A DNA stretch of 8,755 nucleotides, taken from positions 1-8,755 of the forward strand of contig QIKS01000217.1 of NCBI GenBank assembly GCA_003233025.1. The letters are read 5' to 3'. Of this stretch, positions 5,540-8,755 are shown in pieces; the first letter of the stretch is position 1, and each line of letters begins with the position of its first letter. The notes beneath the pieces are model-generated. The model was not told the DNA's origin and searched no databases. It was given only the letters and a program-made list of their open reading frames with translations. Origin of the DNA: Hellea balneolensis (GTDB lineage Bacteria > Pseudomonadota > Alphaproteobacteria > Caulobacterales > Maricaulaceae). Made by a program: the position numbers and the translations under genes.

Positions 5540-6115
5540 CTAATCGCTGGACAAGCGGGCATAGATAATGTGGTCGCACCATGTGCCGTCTATTTTTAAA
5601 TAACCCCGCCCGACACCTTCGCGTTCAAACCCTATGCTTTCCAGTAATTTCACCGAGGCTTGGTTATGCTCGCGCACCGCAGCGACAACCCGGTGCAGAC
5701 CCAAATCATTAAAGGCAAATTGCAAAGCGGCTTGAACGGCGGCGCGGGCATAGCCTTGGCGCACATATCTCTCGCCAATCCAATAGCCAATTTGCACGCT
5801 TTGCTGGGAACCACGCCGAACATTGGTCAGATTACACGCACCGACCAAGCATTTATCATCGGCGCGAAACACATGAAATGGATAACCCCGATCAGCAGCA
5901 ATCATTTTTTTAAACGTCTCCAGCCGGGTTTTGTAACTGCTGCGCGACAAATGCAGCTCGTCCCAAATCGGCTCCCACGGGGCGAGATATTCTTTATTTG
6001 CCGTGCGCAGCGCCGCCCAGTCTTCGAAATCACTCCATTTGGGCATGTGCAAATGCACGCCGCCGCCTGTGCAAGGATGGAATAAATCTTTGGGCATGTG
6101 CCCGCGTTTTGGCAT
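5540..6115 (-). CDS. GNAT acetyltransferase, RimJ/RimL-like
   Basis: This predicted cytoplasmic N-acetyltransferase uses acetyl-CoA. RimJ/RimL-type members acetylate the N-termini of ribosomal proteins, but related enzymes have other targets, so the substrate here is open. The fold is visible in order: VHLHMPKWSDFEDWAALR (about 20-37), YPFHVFRADDKCLVGACNL, VQIGYWIGERYVRQGYARAA carrying the acetyl-CoA pyrophosphate loop RQGYAR (119-124), then LGLHRVVAAVREHNQASVKL and SIGFEREGVGRGYLKIDG. The 191 residues fit the family. The ATG comes one base after the surf1 stop (TAACATG), so translation is probably coupled. An in-frame ATG at 6097 is an alternative because the first six residues are not conserved. 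It is the last gene of the cox run and converges with the ArsR-type gene, leaving 32 bases with no visible terminator. Confidence 0.9.
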   Translation of the reverse strand: MPKRGHMPKDLFHPCTGGGVHLHMPKWSDFEDWAALRTANKEYLAPWEPIWDELHLSRSSYKTRLETFKKMIAADRGYPFHVFRADDKCLVGACNLTNVRRGSQQSVQIGYWIGERYVRQGYARAAVQAALQFAFNDLGLHRVVAAVREHNQASVKLLESIGFEREGVGRGYLKIDGTWCDHIIYARLSSD

Positions 6116-6116
6116 G

Positions 6117-6884
6117 TTAGCGGCTTTCTTTATTCAGGCGCAAACGGCCTTGCTTGGCGTGCAAAATAAAATAAATAATCAACAAAACAAATGCAAAACT
6201 ATACCAGGTCAGCATATATTCAAGATGTGAATTGCGGATGTCAGGAATACGCACCGCCAAAGCCTCCGCACGCGGCGCGCCCGGGGCAAGCTCAATATAA
6301 TAGCCGGTTTGTAACGCCGCGCCCTGGACGCCCCCAGCCCAGTTTAAAACATCCGGCGCGCCATTAAAGACAAACCAGCGATTGGCGGCGGGCGTGTTTT
6401 GAGGCGTAAAGCGGTTGGCTTGGTGGGGCAGGCGGATATAACCGTTAACCAGTGCCGGGCCAATCATCCCCTCAGGCGGCGCATGTTTTGCGCTTTGTTC
6501 GAAATAATGTGTGGCGATATAAACGCCTTGGCTCCCAACAAGACCCGTATCTTCAACAAGAAATGGTTGGAATAATTGCCAGGCCAACGTTTTTTCATAG
6601 GGACGGATCATATGAAAACCTTGCCCCAAACCGTCCTTTAAATTGACAAAATTACCGCGCAGCGAAACCCGCCGAAAATCAACCGGCTGGTTTTGCGCCA
6701 ACAAAGCATTGATCTCCTCAAGGGAGCGCAGCGGACTTGCATTGGCGGCAGTTTTAATATCGGCGATAAGCCCGGTTTTCCATTGCAGCCTTTGATATTG
6801 CCACGTGCCCAGCGCCAACAAGAAAGCCAGCATAAGCGAGGTGATCAACGTCAAACCAATAAAGGGCCTAAATTCAAGCCGCAT
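6117..6884 (-). CDS. surf1: SURF1 family cytochrome oxidase assembly protein
   Basis: Surf1 is an inner-membrane chaperone that helps place heme a in subunit I of aa3-type oxidases. Its 255 residues show the family layout: an N-terminal helix (about 8-26) ending in LGTWQYQRLQWK (25-36), a periplasmic domain, and a C-terminal helix in HLEYMLTWYSFAFVLLIIYF (about 220-239). Conserved periplasmic features include VSLRGNF, GQGFHMIRPY and RFTPQNTPAANRWFVF. One departure is VNGYIRLP (about residue 150), where many homologues have an NRGWVP-like block. The start has only a weak Shine-Dalgarno site (TAGGCGGC) that overlaps the ctaE stop, suggesting coupling across the 9-base gap. The DUF983 gene often found between ctaE and surf1 is absent. 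Confidence 0.93.
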   Translation of the reverse strand: MRLEFRPFIGLTLITSLMLAFLLALGTWQYQRLQWKTGLIADIKTAANASPLRSLEEINALLAQNQPVDFRRVSLRGNFVNLKDGLGQGFHMIRPYEKTLAWQLFQPFLVEDTGLVGSQGVYIATHYFEQSAKHAPPEGMIGPALVNGYIRLPHQANRFTPQNTPAANRWFVFNGAPDVLNWAGGVQGAALQTGYYIELAPGAPRAEALAVRIPDIRNSHLEYMLTWYSFAFVLLIIYFILHAKQGRLRLNKESR

Positions 6885-6893
6885 TTAAGCCGC

Positions 6894-7853
6894 CTAACTC
6901 GTCGCAAAGACAACATAGACAAAGCTGAACAAGAACAACCAAACCACATCAACAAAATGCCAATACCAAGCGGCAGCTTCAAAGCCGAAATGCTGCTCTT
7001 TCGTCATGCCGCCCTTGACCAAACGCAGCCAGATAACGGCCAGGAAGATGGTGCCAATAAGCACGTGCAGGCCGTGAAAGCCGGTGGCGAAAAAGAAAGT
7101 GGAGCCGTAAATATTGGAATCGAGCCAGAAAACACTGGTGTCTTTATGGGCAAAGGCATGTAGATATTCAACGGCCTGCAAATAGGTAAAATATATGCCC
7201 AAAAGAACCGTCATGATAAGCCCGTAAGACGCCGCTTTTCTATTGCCTTTAATCAAGGCATGATGGGCCCAAGTTACAGTTGTGCCCGACAGCAACAAGA
7301 CCAATGTGTTCATCAAGGGAATGTCCCAGGCATCAATCGTCGCAATCGCTTGGCCGCCGGCATTGACGCCAAAACCTTCGGCGTAACTGTCGGCACTGTC
7401 CAAAATATCCGGGTTCCACTTCGCCCGGATTTTGTGATAAAGACTGAACTCGAAAAACATCCAAAACCAACCGACAAAAAACATAATTTCTTGCATGATG
7501 AACATGATCATACCGTAGCGAAGACCGATTTGCACAACCGGTGTATGGTCGCCGGCCGCACCCTCTTTCGCCACATCGCGCCACCAGCCATACATGCAAT
7601 ATGCGCCCATGAGGCAGCCGAGGAACAAGATAAGCCAGCCGCCGTTTGACACATTGCCCTCGCCGAACATATCCATGCCGCGCGAGAAAAAGAACTCCAT
7701 AGACGCGCTGGGATGCTCGGCGTCACGCGCATGAACGCCCGCAAAAAACACCACCATGCCAAAGCCCCAAACCAGCGCGGCAATGCCTGATAATAGCGGC
7801 CACGGGCTGGGCGGTAAAAGATGGTAATCGTGTTCTACAGCATGGTCGGACAT
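6894..7853 (-). CDS. ctaE: Cytochrome c oxidase subunit III
   Basis: Subunit III is a structural component of the aa3-type terminal oxidase in the inner membrane and stabilises subunit I turnover. The 319-residue protein has seven predicted helices and the family signatures: [13 protein letters not shown] (8-20), [20 protein letters not shown] (101-120), the conserved membrane glutamate E122 in [40 protein letters not shown] (255-268) and the C-terminal [14 protein letters not shown]. It is longer than many homologues (about 270-290) because of extra residues between helices 1 and 2 (about 42-70) and near 142-172. TGGAGGGG upstream of the ATG is a strong ribosome-binding site. The gene follows ctaG by 17 bases and precedes surf1. 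Confidence 0.97.
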   Translation of the reverse strand: MSDHAVEHDYHLLPPSPWPLLSGIAALVWGFGMVVFFAGVHARDAEHPSASMEFFFSRGMDMFGEGNVSNGGWLILFLGCLMGAYCMYGWWRDVAKEGAAGDHTPVVQIGLRYGMIMFIMQEIMFFVGWFWMFFEFSLYHKIRAKWNPDILDSADSYAEGFGVNAGGQAIATIDAWDIPLMNTLVLLLSGTTVTWAHHALIKGNRKAASYGLIMTVLLGIYFTYLQAVEYLHAFAHKDTSVFWLDSNIYGSTFFFATGFHGLHVLIGTIFLAVIWLRLVKGGMTKEQHFGFEAAAWYWHFVDVVWLFLFSFVYVVFATS

Positions 7854-7870
7854 TGTCCCCTCCAGTTCAT

Positions 7871-8494
7871 CTATTGTGAAAGATCAATTGATGTGATCTC
7901 TTGGTATTTCTCGTCTCTGTCTTTTGTCGTCAGCGCATCGGCGCCAGGGTCCTCCACCTTGTGAAAGGTATAGGACAGGGTAATGGTTTTAATTTCGTCC
8001 ATGCGCTTGTCTTGCGCCAATAACGGATCAACAAAAAACAAAACCGGCATTGTTACGCTCTCGCCGGGCTTTAATAATTGCTCGGTGAAGCAAAAACATT
8101 CCAACTTGGAAAAATACGGCCCCGCCTTGATCGGCGACACATTATAACTGGCCGTGCCGACAATGGTTTCGTCTGAAAGATTTTGCGCCGTATAAAATGC
8201 CAATGCATTTTGGCCCAATTTGACATCCATAGAAACCTGCTGCGGCTTAAACGACCAGGAAAGATCCGAGCGCGTATTGGCATCAAAGCGTACGGTGACG
8301 GTGCGCGCAAGCATGGTTTGGCTTTTGGCTTGCGCCACGCGAGTTGTGCCGCCAAACCCGGTGATGCGGCAAAATGTATCGTAAAGAGGTTTGGAAGCAA
8401 ATCCCAAACCAAGCATGGAAACGGCTATGGCGCTGCTCATTATCAGTACCCGCCTATTGCCCGGCGCGCTCTTGTTATCTGGTTTATTGGCCAC
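7871..8494 (-). CDS. ctaG: Cytochrome c oxidase assembly protein CtaG/Cox11
   Basis: CtaG/Cox11 inserts copper into the CuB centre of subunit I from the periplasmic face of the inner membrane. The 207-residue product has a short basic N-terminus, one transmembrane helix (about 16-34), the conserved [17 protein letters not shown] (35-51, with C42) and a beta-rich domain. The copper-binding CFCF motif is in [16 protein letters not shown] (C133, C135), followed by MPVLFFVDP and TLSYTFHKV. The start is GTG (8494), three bases after the stop of the small upstream gene; GGGA within that gene's last codons is a plausible ribosome-binding site at 6-7 bases. All three key cysteines are present, so it should be functional. 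Confidence 0.96.
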   Translation of the reverse strand: MANKPDNKSAPGNRRVLIMSSAIAVSMLGLGFASKPLYDTFCRITGFGGTTRVAQAKSQTMLARTVTVRFDANTRSDLSWSFKPQQVSMDVKLGQNALAFYTAQNLSDETIVGTASYNVSPIKAGPYFSKLECFCFTEQLLKPGESVTMPVLFFVDPLLAQDKRMDEIKTITLSYTFHKVEDPGADALTTKDRDEKYQEITSIDLSQ

Positions 8495-8497
8495 CGC

Positions 8498-8659
8498 TTA
8501 TCCCAACACGTCAAATTTATATAACATCAACAAAAACACAATGGCGACAAAACCAAACAGGCCGCCGGCAATGGCCAGGTTTCTGCTTTTTTGCGCCTTT
8601 AGCTCTTGCGGGCTTGGCTCAATATAATCAATGATTTCCAGATTGCGCGGATCAGACAT
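8498..8659 (-). CDS. Small single-helix protein of the cox operon (CoxF-like)
   Basis: A 53-residue open frame lies between ctaB and ctaG. It begins MSDPRNLEIIDYIEPSPQEL, continues with a basic AQKSRNLA stretch, then a hydrophobic helix (about 29-47, AIAGGLFGFVAIVFLLMLY) and ends KFDVLG. Small proteins with one transmembrane helix at this position are common in alphaproteobacterial cox clusters and are often labelled CoxF; their role is not firmly known. The call rests on position, topology and tight packing: the ATG overlaps the ctaB stop by eight bases and the stop is three bases before the ctaG GTG. GGGC lies about nine bases upstream inside ctaB. I am confident it is translated and only moderately so about the family. 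Confidence 0.8.
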   Translation of the reverse strand: MSDPRNLEIIDYIEPSPQELKAQKSRNLAIAGGLFGFVAIVFLLMLYKFDVLG

Positions 8660-8755
8660 GGGCCAGCCCTTTCAAGATTTGAGCGAACATCAAAACGGCA
8701 AATATGGCAAAGAGATAAACAATGGAATAAGCAAATAAATTGCGCGCCGCCTTGT
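8652..8755 (-). CDS. ctaB: Protoheme IX farnesyltransferase (heme O synthase), C-terminal end
   Basis: CtaB converts protoheme IX to heme O by adding a farnesyl group, the step before heme a formation. Only the last 34 or so codons are in the window; the gene runs off the right edge. The frame reads KAARNLFAYSIVYLFAIFAV and ends LMFAQILKGLAHV before TGA. The A-A-R-x-L-F-x-x-S-I-x-Y-L-F pattern is the last transmembrane helix of CtaB homologues. The stop overlaps the start of the CoxF-like gene, as expected for an operon with ctaG and ctaE. Assignment is from this short tail plus gene order. Confidence 0.82.
   Translation of the reverse strand, partial: KAARNLFAYSIVYLFAIFAVLMFAQILKGLAHV

Noticed and set aside
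5660..6085. Plus-strand open frame of 141 codons opposite the GNAT gene
   Set aside because: The minus-strand GNAT protein explains the sequence fully, and the plus frame has no motif or start signal.
6693..7163. Plus-strand open frame of 156 codons across surf1 and ctaE
   Set aside because: It lies opposite two strongly conserved genes, and its polar Q/K/N-rich product reflects reverse reading of membrane-protein codons.

Overview
The window looks like a chromosomal segment of an alphaproteobacterium with moderate GC (about half by eye). The main evidence is an aa3-type cytochrome c oxidase assembly cluster in the order ctaB - small CoxF-like gene - ctaG/cox11 - ctaE/cox3 - surf1. Close by are ispH, rnhA and a Prx5-type peroxiredoxin, which sit beside this cluster in many alphaproteobacteria. 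I cannot name the genus.

Layout from left to right. (1) 26-1449, plus strand: ispH (isoprenoid precursor synthesis) and rnhA (RNase HI), joined by a 4-base ATGA overlap. (2) 1456-3908, minus strand, read from right to left: a peroxiredoxin, a short SPFH-domain protein with no ordinary start codon, a full-length slipin/stomatin-like SPFH protein, and its usual membrane partner NfeD. (3) 4017-4607, plus strand: a YqgE/AlgH (UPF0301) protein, transcribed divergently from the peroxiredoxin. (4) 4651-5507: a small three-helix membrane protein of unknown function (minus) divergent from an ArsR-type winged-helix regulator (plus). The 114-base gap between them carries a recognisable minus-strand promoter inside a dense array of inverted and direct repeats, and a hairpin terminator follows the membrane-protein gene. 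(5) 5540-8755, minus strand, transcribed from right to left: the end of ctaB (heme O synthase), a 53-residue CoxF-like membrane peptide, ctaG, ctaE, surf1 and a RimJ-like GNAT acetyltransferase. These genes are nearly gapless or overlapping and look like one operon.

How the genes work together. CtaB makes heme O for subunit I, CtaG delivers copper to the CuB site, Surf1 helps insert heme a, and CtaE is structural subunit III, so region 5 builds the terminal oxidase. Slipin and NfeD form a membrane-microdomain pair. The regulator and small membrane protein form a self-contained, probably autoregulated module.

Most of the window is conserved housekeeping sequence. The parts that deserve a second look are the regulator/membrane-protein module with its operator array, the truncated SPFH paralogue whose Shine-Dalgarno site points at an ATA codon, and the rearranged ispH-rnhA neighbourhood. 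I found no CRISPR array, tRNA, rRNA, insertion sequence or phage gene.
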